From contig BFEA01000010.1 of assembly GCA_003427395.1 (NCBI GenBank), positions 7,262,402 to 7,296,165 of the forward strand: DNA of 33,764 bases, read 5' to 3'. Each line of letters starts with the position of its first letter. Position 1 is the first letter of the stretch. The notes under the pieces are model-generated. The model made no database searches and was not told the origin of the DNA. It saw only the letters and a list, made by a program, of their open reading frames with translations. The translations under genes and the position numbers were made by a program. This DNA is from Chara braunii. Lineage: Eukaryota > Streptophyta > Charophyceae > Charales > Characeae. Below are positions 9,181 to 18,419 of the stretch, in pieces.

Positions 9181-9450
9181 TCAATCTCTCACTCTTCTCG
9201 CAAGAGATACAGGCTCGATCCTCTCTTCTCTTGTTTGCTCTACCCCCTGAGAATTCTGTACATATCGGGTATGAGCTATAATTGACTGGGTAGTGATCAA
9301 GGGCAGCGCAATCCTTCTCAGCCTTCCAATGTAATCTTCAATCAATTATTTCTCATCATCCCTTCTCAGTCTTCTGTCATACCCCTTTATTGTACCCCGG
9401 ATCATAAAATATCGAGTCAGGTTTATAATCTCATAATCAAATTGCATCAT
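9181..9450 (-). pseudogene. Unknown module-family copy, nearest gag
   Basis: One frame from ATG 9450 to TGA 9181-9183, with TAA at 9346-9348. It lies in frame with the previous copy, separated only by that copy's TAA (9451-9453). It aligns with the 9451-9741 copy at identical spacing: GTIKGYDRRL against GTLRISDKNL, IGRLRRIALPLITT against LDRMRDSALRITTD, and EPVSLARRVRD against ERVSLARRINS. The predicted order is a strand, a helix, a strand, then an AR-containing end. I do not recognise the family. Gag starts 62 bases further on. Confidence 0.55.
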
Positions 9451-9741
9451 TTACAGCCCGCTGTTGATCCTTCTTGCAAGAGAGACCCGTTCCTGAAAAG
9501 TGTGGTATGACACTCTTTCAGTAGTTCCCACTTTCACCACCTTTAACAGATAGTTTATCCCAGTCTGGTCAGTGGTAATTCTCAAGGCAGAATCTCTCAT
9601 GCGATCTAAGAAAGGTTGCAAAAACTCAAGCTCATCCAGGGTAGAAAGATTTTTGTCAGAGATCCGAAGAGTCCCTTCTACCTTGACTACTCTACCTTCC
9701 AACACAACTCCTAGTGTCAGTTGTTCAATCAAACTGGNCAT
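9451..9741 (-). pseudogene. Unknown module-family copy
   Basis: An open frame of 96 codons (one N at 9738). Spacing matches other copies without gaps. GTLRISDKNL starts the unit, INYLL follows 39 residues later, and ERVSLARR ends it. In the 14562-14813 copy the same columns read GSLIRDKREG, IEYVL and ETVEQARIK. That constant spacing is the main evidence that these are one protein family and not chance frames. It begins two bases after the stop of the previous copy, in a shifted frame. Confidence 0.6.
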
Positions 9742-9743
9742 TG

Positions 9744-10284
9744 CTAACCATCATAAGCAACATCTGAAAGGTAGATCTCAGGTTGGACATAATCAGTGAT
9801 CTCGAATCTGTGTTCAAAGGTATTCAGAAGTAAGGATTTTATCATCACAGCGGTGTGTTTTTCTCTTGCTCTACCAATCTCGGCAATGGCTTCCAACAGA
9901 GCCATCCAATCTCTTCTGTCTTCAAATCCTGTAGTAAGTGAGAATTCTGAAAGTCTTTCAAAATCCCTTACTCCCACTCCCCATGTTACTTTCCTTTTCA
10001 ATCTCTCCAACCATTTTTTTGTCCGCTCAAGACTGACGTAAGTTCCCTTCCAAGTAATCAACTTCCTTCTCCAGGCTGTTGGAGGAATAAACCCTCGCAT
10101 CCAGACTGTCAGAGTTCAGGAACTTAACTACCGGGATATGAAATACTATATGTCCTTCCCCGCAAATCTCATGTCTCAAGATGATAAAGGGATTATCTTG
10201 CCCTATCGATTCATAAAGTCTGCCCCTCACAGTAGTTATCCTAGCTACTGAGAGTATTTTTTTTGGGCTCTCTTCACTTTCCAT
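9744..10284 (-). pseudogene. Unknown module-family copy, frameshifted
   Basis: Two overlapping frames. The first (10284-10027) carries the N-part, IVFHIPVVKFLNSDSLDARVY, comparable with YVLTFYFTDLDVYDVRIYV in the next copy upstream. The second (10100-9744) carries the C-part, KRKVTWGVGVRDFERLSEF then EDRRDWMALLEAIAE. The DW-helix block is shared by all copies. The first frame begins across an eight-T run (plus strand 10257-10264), so this shift may be a homopolymer error or a real indel. Confidence 0.6.
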
Positions 10285-10739
10285 GCAAACTTTATCATAG
10301 CATATCAGTTATCTCTTGAGAATGTGAGTCCCTTAACAGGTGGAGATGGTATCCCAACAAAAGGTCTGACATAGGTACTAAAGGAGAAGTTCCTTCCTTC
10401 CCGCTCTAATCTTCCTTTCTCATCATGCGCAAGATCTGAGGCTCGTTGCCAGCACGCCCCTTTTCAGTTTTCATCAAATCTTTGCTCTGGCACATAAATT
10501 CCAATATCATATTCATCAAGATTAATAAAATAACATGTAAAAACATACAGACTGTCTTGTTTTTGTCCTGATCTCTTTATGGCTTCATACCTCACGGTTT
10601 CATAAGGAATTATGGCCTTACATGTTATAGAATTAAGAGAGTCCAACAACTTGTCTGACTTAGCCTTACTCAACCCTTCATGACCTCTTATCAGTCTAAG
10701 CTTAGACCTCTCTTTCAAGAGTACATAACGTCGACTCAT
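10270..10739 (-). pseudogene. Unknown module-family copy with Trp-to-stop
   Basis: N-part (10739-10464): LLDSLNSITCKAIIPYETVR and DSLYVFTCYFINLDEYD. C-part in another frame (about 10430-10270): RLEREGRNFSFSTYVRPF, GIPSPPV, then TFSRDN, TGA (10305-10307), YAMIKFAWKV. The same columns in the upstream copy read NLSKDDWFAVIEFAQKV, so the TGA replaces the conserved Trp. The start overlaps the stop of the upstream copy (TGATG at 10737-10741). Confidence 0.65.
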
Positions 10740-11180
10740 CAGGCTCTTTGACCTCTTATCACTTTCTGGGCAAACTCAATCACCGCAAACCAATCATCTT
10801 TCGATAAATTTGTATCAGGTAAGGGAGGAGTTGGAAATCCTTTGAAGGCAGTAAATCGAGTAGATCCAGTAAAGCATTTGTTCTCTCTCTCAAGCCTCTT
10901 TTTCTCTCTCAGTACTACCATCTCTAGCAAATCCCCAACATCTCCCATATACTGCGTCTGCACTTCTTTCTTTTGGGACATAAATTCTTACGTCATACAC
11001 ATCCAGGTCCGTGAAATAGAATGTCAGTACATATAATCGTTCCTGCTCCCATCCGCTCTCGACCATCTCATACCTGACAACTTCGTATGGAAATGCCTCT
11101 CTCTTGCTTAGAGTATTCAGTGACCTTAGGAAAACTTCAATCTTCTTTTGACTTGGACCCGAACCTTCTTTGTCTGATTA
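10739..11180 (-). pseudogene. Unknown module-family copy
   Basis: N-part: FLRSLNTLSKREAFPYEVVR, then RLYVLTFYFTDLDVYDVRIY. A frameshift near 10980 leads to the C-part ORF 10981-10739 with RLERENKCF, FKGFPTPPLPDTNLS and DDWFAVIEFAQKVIRG. This is the clearest two-part unit: a strand-rich N-part ending in YDVRIYVP, then a basic stretch, a Pro-rich turn, and the DW helix. Function is unknown. Hand comparison suggests alpha/beta repeats, but no fold assignment is possible from reading alone. Confidence 0.65.
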
Positions 11181-11197
11181 CTTCTGCTGAAACCTCT

Positions 11198-11760
11198 TCA
11201 TCTCTCATGACCACTGTTTCTTTTCTCTCTTGTCAATACCATGTTGATTATCGGCAGCCAGTTAGTCCCATCACAATAGCTGTCAAGTATAGGAGGGATT
11301 GGAATAGTCTTGTATGTTACTGGCATTATACCCCATTTCACTTTCCTCTTTTGCTTGATCAAATTTATCTTTTCATCATAAATAAATTGGATCACGATCT
11401 CCCATAACCAATTAAAATTATCACCATCGTTGCTGCCTCCTTCCTTGATATATGGGCGGATATCATAGATATTTCGCTCCAAGAAATGAGTCAGCACTAC
11501 ACAGATGGTCGAGCCACAAGAATGATAGCCCCAACAAGCCTCATACCTGTAAGGAAATATCCCTTCTGTAGCAAATTTAGACAATTCTTTCAGAGCACCG
11601 TTGACCAGCATTTGTCTCGATCCGTCTCACTCTCTTCCTTTCAATTCCCTTCAGTGTGTTGGGCGATAATAAGGCATACCTGGTGTCAAGCTCGATTCTC
11701 TCCAGTCAATAATATCAATCTCATTTTCCCCGGTCTAGTGTAGTACCTCACACAAGGAAG
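11198..11760 (-). pseudogene. Unknown module-family copy
   Basis: Open frame 11611-11198: LKELSKFATEGIFPYRYEAC, then VVLTHFLERNIYDIRPYIKE, KRKVKWGIMPVTYKTIPIPP, and GTNWLPIINMVLTRE. IYDIRPYI matches YDVRIYV and HDLRPYL in its neighbours, and TNWLPII matches DDWFAVI and TSWLDLI. Upstream in the same frame the sequence still looks coding (DIIDWRESSLTPGMPYYR) but contains two TGA stops. Confidence 0.62.
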
Positions 11761-11880
11761 AAATAAATCACAGTTAGCAGTCGTGATTCTCAAGAAAATC
11801 GGGACTTTAAATAAAAATAATAGAATAATCATGAAGCTCACAGAAATGTCAACAGTTCTCACGTCATAATCAAGGCTCAA

Positions 11881-12416
11881 AGTTGATGATGACCCAGGTT
11901 CGTTCCGGACACGAAAATCTTTTCATGTCCCCGGCAACGGCGACATTTTTGTCGCATTTTTTTCCAGTCAAGCCTCTTCGGGCGACCGGAAAGCCAACAG
12001 GTTGTCACGCAGGATTTTGTATGTGATTGCAATAGATAAAATAAAATTAATTCCTGTTGTGTGCGTCCGGCTTCGAGCGAGACCCTTCAATTGCGATCTT
12101 CGTCGGTCCGCAGTCTTAGGAATCTTTTATTTTGATTCGAAATAGCAGAGAATTATGCAAATAATAATCATAAAATTATGGGGTGCCATGCATGCATCAA
12201 TTATTTCAATCTGATTTTGAGAACTGTGACAAAACATCCACGAAGGCGATCATCCAGCAAGAATAATGCAGAGAATAAGACCGACTGACTCAAGTAAAGA
12301 CAAGGTCAAATGAATGAGGGAAGAATGAGAACTCATTATAGTCTCAGAAAGTACACATGAACAAGCGTGGTCAGCACCTCGCAAGAGTCCTCACTCATCC
12401 CTCTGGTCAGTCTCTT
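11881..12416. other. Gene-free stretch between module copies
   Basis: AT-rich sequence with no frame resembling the module family. It holds the primer-binding-like site, several AATAAAA-type tracts (about 12038, 12125) and ATGCATGCAT (12188-12197). It is a candidate remnant of a terminal repeat inserted into the module array, but neither end is defined. Confidence 0.4.
11928..11945 (-). other. tRNA-Asp-type primer-binding-like site
   Basis: Read on the minus strand this is TGTCGCCGTTGCCGGGGA, one mismatch from the complement of the plant-type tRNA-Asp 3' end (TGGCGCCGTTGCCGGGGA), a primer-binding site used by many Ty3-type elements. Its orientation agrees with the Gag-Pol downstream. No matching terminal repeat was found next to it or 3' of the integrase, and a module gene lies on each side, so its owner is unclear. 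Confidence 0.4.
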
Positions 12417-13079
12417 TCAATCTCTTTTCACTGATCTTCTCTGGTGCCGAGACCCACGCCCACGTACGATCTGAGACTGAGGTTTCGTGACAAAATGCCA
12501 CCTGTAGCTAGCAAGCTCTGAGCATGACGATCCAAGACACATGACACGGTAGTTAACCATGGAGCAAAACTCCTCCCATAAAGTAGGTAGCCCGTCCACT
12601 GAGAAGACTCCTCGTCTGAGGTAGGGATACTCGGTGGGCTCGGTCAGCGCCTCAACGTTGATCACTGCAGGGGAGATGTACCTCTTTGCCATACCAATCA
12701 AATCCAGCCAACTTGTGCCATCTGTGAGAAGAGAAGGGACTGGACACCTAGGATAGTCAGTATAAAGCATCGGCCCAAAGCTGCGGATCAGAGTAGTGCC
12801 ACACTCATCGAGCTCCCTCTCTCTCTGCTCAAGATATTCTGTGGCTGAGATCCAGACTGGGTCGAAGAGTTCATGAGCCTCTTTGCCCTTGTTCAGGTAG
12901 GGCCTCAAATCATGAATAGTGCCATCAGCAAAACTGGTCTGAACAACGAAGATTGACAGATCTCCCTGTCTGAAACCAATGGCACTAATATACTAATAAT
13001 GGAACGCCTCTTTGCATGAGATCCGATTGAGATTGGCTAGTACTGACTCACTGACCGGCGTAGACTGAACTGTGCTCAT
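12417..13079 (-). pseudogene. Unknown module-family gene, one in-frame TAG
   Basis: From ATG 13079 a single frame of about 221 codons runs to 12417, broken only by TAG at 12993-12995. Blocks in order: SVLANLNRISCKEAFHY, stop, YISAIGFRQGDLSIFVV, GTIHDLRPYLNKG, LEQRERELDECG, YPRCPVPSLLTDGTSWLDLI, GMAKRYISPAV, then a second N-part, YLRRGVFSVDGLPTLWEEF. It thus spans one and a half modules and is the best-preserved member of this array. It is separated from the other copies by 11881-12416, which holds a primer-binding-like site and no module sequence. A minisatellite adjoins its 5' end. Confidence 0.65.
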
Positions 13080-13084
13080 GAGTA

Positions 13085-13230
13085 CCCTTGCCAGTATAAA
13101 CTGATCAGGTGGTTCTGGAGAACTGGTTACCAAACTGACTGCTGGAAACTGGTTGCTGAAAACTGATTGCTAGAAACTGATCGCTAATAACTGATTGCTG
13201 ATGATTGTTTGCTGAATATTCGGATAAAGT
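13085..13230. repeat. CTGATTGCT minisatellite
   Basis: Degenerate 14-18 base units of the type CTGATTGCTGAAAA are repeated about eight times, between two module copies. Confidence 0.65.
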
Positions 13231-13258
13231 GAGCAACACCTATTTGGAGGCTAAACGC

Positions 13259-13560
13259 TCACTGATGGCCGCCGACAGTCCTTCTTGCTCCCTCAATAGT
13301 ACCCACAGAAGTTATGGTGGCACACAATCTGCCGTTCTTATCGTGCAGGTAGTATGTGTACTCTATTCTTGCATGATTTCTCACCAGGGCCAGTGCACTT
13401 TCCATCATCATAGTAGTCTGCTGATTGTACTCATCAACTGCACTCTCCCTCCAGGTCTCCGCAGTGCTCTGATACAGCGAGCAGGAGACTCTAATTGTGT
13501 TGCTGCTGTCCATACTCCCGCCGATCTCCCGCTACATTGGTTCACCCGACTCAAGACGGG
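13259..13560 (-). pseudogene. Unknown module-family copy
   Basis: An 84-codon frame from ATG 13513, with coding-like sequence upstream interrupted by TAG at 13532-13534. CSLYQSTAETWRES and RIEYTYYLHDKNGRLCATIT with TIEGARRT match GSLIRDKREGWEEE and YIEYVLYYYGRNGKLHSTGS with TVEQARIK at 14562-14813, column for column. It sits 180 bases upstream of the 13079 copy, with a CTGA-type minisatellite between them. Confidence 0.58.
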
Positions 13561-13589
13561 TGATTCTCAGATGATCTGGGCGTGAAAAG

Positions 13590-14170
13590 GGGCTACTGTG
13601 TTGACCGTTGGACTGCTGAAAGCTGTTCGCTGATAACTAGTTGTTTCCTGAATGCTGCATCTTGATGTTGATTAGGGGACTGAGCGATTACTGACCAGAA
13701 GACTTAGCAACTGCTCATCAAAGGGCTCGTTCAACTACTGATCAGAAGACTGGCTGTTTGCCGCTCTGAAGACTTGATTGCTCGCTGTTCTAGAAAAACT
13801 GACTGCTCGTCGTTCTAGAAACTGATTACTTCATATTTTCGGAAAACTGTTTGCTTGCTGTTCTCTGCATGTTGTTTCTTAAATGTTGTTTCTGAACGCT
13901 GAGTCTGAATGTTGGGTCCAAATGTTGGATCTGAATGCTAGATCTAAATGATGGATTTGAATGTTGGATCTGAATGTTGGACTGAATACTGAACTGTAGG
14001 CTGAAATGAACGTTGAAATGTACGTTGAACTGAACGCTTCTTCTGAGTGCTAGCCTGACCACTGATCAAGAGAACTGACTGACTGCTGATTAGGAAGTTG
14101 ATTAAGTGTTGACCAAGTAACTGATTGTCTGCCGGTTAGGAAGCTGTTCGTCTGTTGATTAGAAACTGTT
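13590..14170. repeat. CTGA/GTTGGATCTGAAT minisatellite tract
   Basis: Two adjoining arrays. 13590-13860 has CTGATTGCTCG-like units. 13880-14050 has 12-15 base units such as TGAATGTTGGATC and AACGTTGAAATG. The minus-strand frame at 13826-14062 only reflects the repeat (IQIQHSNP, FNVHFNVHF) and is not called as a gene. 14352-14402 continues with GTCTGGTTTCAG-like units. Confidence 0.7.
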
Positions 14171-14561
14171 CATTTGACCGTTCGATTACTGCTAGCAGCA
14201 CAAGGCCCGACTCACTGGTAGCTGGGTGGAGTACTGTCTGCTGCCAACAGTGTTGAGTATCAAAGACTATACGGAGCAAGCTGATTAGACTTGGTGTCGA
14301 GGTCCATCAAGAGAGGAGTCCGAGCACTCTCTTGCCCTTTTTTATTTCGGCAGGCTATCTGAGTCTGGTTTCAGGGTCTAGTTTCAGAGTCTGGTTCCCT
14401 GTTATTATCCAAAGATTGCCTGAAAAATTATCGGTGCGAGTGCTGGCTTTGTCATGGAGTCGTGAGATCACACATTGTACTGATGTAAAGGAAGACCGCG
14501 ACCTGTCACTGTCCGATTAATACCGGCAGGGCTCTCTGGAGATGGTCTTGGCGCCACGGGC

Positions 14562-14813
14562 TCACACGAGCTTGATTCTAGCCTGCTCGACGGTCTCAAA
14601 ACTCGAACCGGTACTGTGCAGCTTACCATTGCGGCCATAATAGTACAACACATATTCGATATATTTCTTTCCCTCTGCCATCCCGACGGCAACTCCCCTC
14701 TGAGCCAACCTATGAAGTTCCATGTCTACACAGGCCTCTTCCTCCCATCCCTCTCTCTTGTCTCTGATTAAGCTACCTTTCACCAGGGTAGTATCACCGG
14801 TTACTGACCTCTC
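14562..14813 (-). pseudogene. Unknown module-family copy
   Basis: A 73-codon frame from ATG 14783, extended upstream by GDTTLVKGSLIRDK. It contains the GW-helix block (REGWEEEACVDMELHRLAQR) and the strand-turn-strand block YIEYVLYYYGRNGKL, then ETVEQARIKLV. The 5' end coincides with a 32-bp direct repeat that duplicates the upstream bases. Confidence 0.6.
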
Positions 14814-14872
14814 TCATTGTTCCTTTTCTTTTTACGTCTTCCAGGGTAGTATCACCGGTTACTGACCTCTCT
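14783..14872. repeat. 32-bp direct repeat, spacing 58
   Basis: CCAGGGTAGTATCACCGGTT and the next 12 bases occur identically at 14783-14814 and 14841-14872. The first copy overlaps the 5' end of a module copy, so this is a local duplication at the gene edge. Confidence 0.9.
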
Positions 14873-14879
14873 GTCAGTT

Positions 14880-16680
14880 CCAATTTCTTAGGGAATAACC
14901 AGACTTCGGATTAATTACTAATATTCTCAGTCACGCTAGATAATTGCCCCTACCATCAGGGCTTAACAAAATAGAGGTCTGGGAAGCACTTGCTGAGCCT
15001 TATTCAAACTGACTCAAGATAGTCGCCTATAGGACATGCTGAAGTTAGTGATCTAATCCTCGTCAGTTTGAGTATTTGGGATGGACCATTCCAACAGTCT
15101 GAATACTAATCGCGTACTTCGGAGTTGATTCAATGTTTTATAATGTCCTAGAGTAGTTTTGTTTCATAAGTGAGACTCTCGTGTAAGAGTTACATCGCCT
15201 GTCCGCGTTTGCATGGTTTTGGTGATATCCCAGCTCACTCGTCTGGCCCACATAATTCTTTGCCATAACACAGAAGGGGAATGCTCTACCAATAACCAGC
15301 AGGTAAAATTTCTGCTTAAGACTGTCCCACCCCCAAACTTAAATGGCCGATTATGCACGGTCGAGGAGAGGGACCGCGTGTGCCAGACCAGAAATGACAT
15401 TAATGTCAGGCAACGTCAATCATCAACTCTCTGAACCCAGAAGCAAACATTGGCTGTTTATTCCAATCTGGTGTCAACAACAGTTCTTATCGTAGTTAGT
15501 TCCCCGTTAGTTTTTTTCCCCTCTAAACTGTCTGCAGTTTAGACTCTCATAGCTGAGCCACGTTGAACACCAACCATGTGCGCGCTGGCACATTGAGTGC
15601 CGGACAGGGTTTGAACGGCTAGTCGGGTAAGGGAAAGTAGGTAATGGTGACGGCGTTATTCAAACATCCCCAGACCAGTCTCGATAAGCATGAACGTTTA
15701 CAAAGAACCTTTTCACCAGAGACGGCTAATAATTTTAAAATGGCATCAATCGACGTTTCCCTTTTGTAGAAGATGCGAGCAATACTGATCGTTAACTTCA
15801 GAGTCCGTACTCTTAGTCGCTAGTCGGTTCTGCACGAAATGCTGGCAAGTCAACTTGTAGCCTTCGCACAATACATGTCAGAAGACCGAAAGTCACTAAA
15901 CGTGAAGTACCCTGTGATTTGGCTCAAGAAAAGACTTGTATGCTCATGACAGGACACCTGCCAAATAACAGGCCGTCTGTTCAGTTATCAAGGCCCTGAC
16001 CCTTCCTGTCCCTTCCTTGACACTGTTCAAGAAAAAGAGAGTCTTCGCATAATAGTACGCGTGTATATATGCATAATTACTTGAATGACCAGCAGGTCAG
16101 GTTACTCAAATAGAACCAATCAGTCACCATCAAGAAGGAGCTTAATAAGGATGTAAGCAATTCTTTTCAATATTACTCCCCTCTTCCCCATCAACCACGT
16201 CCGTCATACTTTATCGTATCGAGTTTTCATTCGCTCGGTTCACAGTGAACAATGATTCCCTCAGTTAGACTAGAGCCATACCATGTCAGAACTGATACTC
16301 ATCGAGTGACTTTAATAAGGTAATAAGTCGACAGAGTCACACTCACGCAATTCCGCCCACAGGGTTTTGACATTAATGCTCAACAACGGACAGACGGGCT
16401 AAAAGGGGGAACAAAAGACACAGCAGCAAGAGGAAAGCCAATTTCCTTATCTGTGCAGTCTCGCCCCTCTCCATACTGACTGTTGGTTCCGATTATTCCG
16501 CCAAAGTTGTATAGTCTTACTTCTGTCTACAGGAGCAGCTATTGACTGGTCTGATTATATTATGCAGTAAGTTGGAACTGTCGGATCAATTAAGCACCTC
16601 CCAACTCGGATCAGTTTGATGTCCCACTGATAAGGACGCTCGCGTTCTAGACTACATTCCCTGGCCCGTCAATCTGAGTC
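14880..16680. other. No recognisable gene
   Basis: Apart from the 200-bp repeat at 15148-15348 I see no convincing coding region, RNA gene or long repeat here. Frames are short and have no compositional support. Confidence 0.5.
15148..15348 (+). repeat. 200-bp dispersed repeat, partner copy
   Basis: Partner of 28491-28690 in the opposite orientation. Homology starts at CTAGAGTAGTTTT and ends at CTTAAATGGCC, with different sequence beyond both ends. That fits a small mobile or terminal-repeat fragment. No coding content is recognised. Confidence 0.92.
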
Positions 16681-18340
16681 CANCAAACCGGAGCCTCGGT
16701 CGTGATAGTTTCATCATAAACTAGCCAGGNAAGTNNAAAAGAAGAAGAAGAACGGTCNGACTATCCAACACAACCTTAGGGCTCGATAACCGGTGCAGTT
16801 TGAATACTAATCTCCTTCTCCTCTCAATCGNTACCGTTACCATCNTTTACTCAGTCGAGACGACATGCCACGGAAAGAAGTCTGATGTTCTAGCNTCATC
16901 CNCGTTGCGAAACAACANCTGCTCACACTCGCCAAACTCGTAATTCTGACACNACATACACATTCCCGTNACACAAGACTCAGGTCACTNAGCTGCCNAA
17001 ATTAACTGCACTCCTCTTTCCTATGCGTTGTCATCCTCGAAACCCCACTATCATGTTCACCAAGGTTTCCCCTGCTAACAGGTTTAGGCGCGAGCNAAAT
17101 GGACCCTTTCTCCCCAAGAAATGAGTCCCGTAACNTGCACATGTGTTGANATCAACAGTACGTCCCAGAACCATGCACGCACGCTGACATCAGCAGCGCT
17201 GCGTNAGCTCATCCGTCAAGTCTCCCNCTCCTTTGCCCCCCTTCTCACNCGACTGTAAACTCTCTACCTTACACGCACCATCAGCACANCCTATCTCAGT
17301 ACGTCCTCTCCTCACTGGCTAGTCACACACTGCAGTTCAGTTGACGTCAGCATCACCGCACACNCATTCAGTTCTCGTCTCTTTCCTTTTCTTGNCGTTG
17401 ACCCTCTCGCCCCACTNTATCAGATTGTCATGCGCGTCTCAGGCGTGCTGCCCATTCTCTCTTACATCTCTTGTTGACCGCCCTCTTGCTCTTCCCAGGG
17501 CGCGCCACTTGTCAGAGGAATCCCTGAGCTTGTCCCCGTCCTACTGCACTTGCCTCCGTTTCAAGATCCGTCCTGTTCCCCCTCTCTNACGGGCGCAGTA
17601 GGCTCACNCTCCGTTCTCGTGCNCTGCCCTCTAGCCCTTAATTCAANCGCTTCTCTCCCTCTTACTCACCCCCCGGCTGTGCNACGCGTACGCATGTCAT
17701 CGCCTCGTCGTCCGTACCCCGTCTTGTGAATGACCAATACTCTCCCTNTCTCTCCCGTGNCGTTGCCTCACACACGTCCTTTCCCNTTGTTCTGCTGTGT
17801 TTTTGTTCCGCGGCCTCTGGGCGTGAGTTTTCGAGAGCTGGCCTCAGGTCCTTTTTCCACCGGCTCCGCGTCTCGATGATGCCTTTGGATCTCCTCGGGC
17901 CTGTTCNNGGACCTGAGGTCCGTTTCCCNGTCCNCCTCNCTCATTTCACTCTCCCCGCCNGAGTCTCTCTNGTTGTGTTGTNCCTCTCTTGTCTCGGTCC
18001 CGGTTGATGACTCGGTCTCGTGGTAGATGACCGTCACCCTCAAGCCCANGGTCACCCNGTCCCTTCTGCACCTNCGCTCCGCCCNNTCGNGCGCTTCGNA
18101 ANTGGCCNCCTGCAGCCTCTGGTCGCCTCGCATTTCCTCCTCTCTCCCCCCTTCAACACAGACCTTCAGTCGAACTACTTCTCCCCCATCATAGTTCAGG
18201 GCCGTCGTAATCAGNGGGNNTTCACCCGACACTGGGACCCAGCNCACCGTCTGCCGCNAACAGCCNGGCCTATAGCCGTGTAGNGCCATTGCCACTCAGT
18301 ATAGCCAGCCCCGCTTTGATAGACAGCNCANCACNAGACC
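16681..18340. other. C/T-rich stretch with many single Ns
   Basis: Roughly one ambiguous base per few dozen bases, absent from the 6.9 kb to its left apart from one N at 9738. Composition is C- and T-rich on the plus strand (CCCTCTCGCCCC-type runs). Isolated Ns of this kind suggest disagreement between collapsed repeat copies or haplotypes. Only 17768-18295 shows a possible coding trace. Confidence 0.6.
17768..18295 (-). pseudogene. Possible distant module copy in N-rich DNA
   Basis: A 175-codon frame with many ambiguous codons. LITTALNYDGGEVVRLKVCV, REEEMRGDQRLQ and GLRVTVIYHETES fall at the same spacing as GSLIRDK, EEEACVDMELHRL and IEYVLYYYGRNG of the 14562-14813 copy. It is more GC-rich than the other members. 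The match is weaker than for the rest and could be chance. Confidence 0.35.
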
Positions 18341-18419
18341 GTAGACCTCCTATAGCAGACCACTCCCCACCAAAACTCGCAGTATAGACTGTATATCACC
18401 AGTCGACTTGCCATGGACA

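Noticed and set aside
11890-11945. Possible tRNA-Asp gene on the plus strand (GGTTCG...CCCCGGCAACGGCG)
   Set aside because: Only pieces of a T arm and 3' end are present, interrupted by about 20 unrelated bases. There is no anticodon or D arm upstream. The primer-binding-site reading on the minus strand is simpler.
13826-14062. Minus-strand 78-codon frame with IQIQHSNP repeats
   Set aside because: It is the translation of a minisatellite. Unit lengths vary and the frame has no support outside the repeat.
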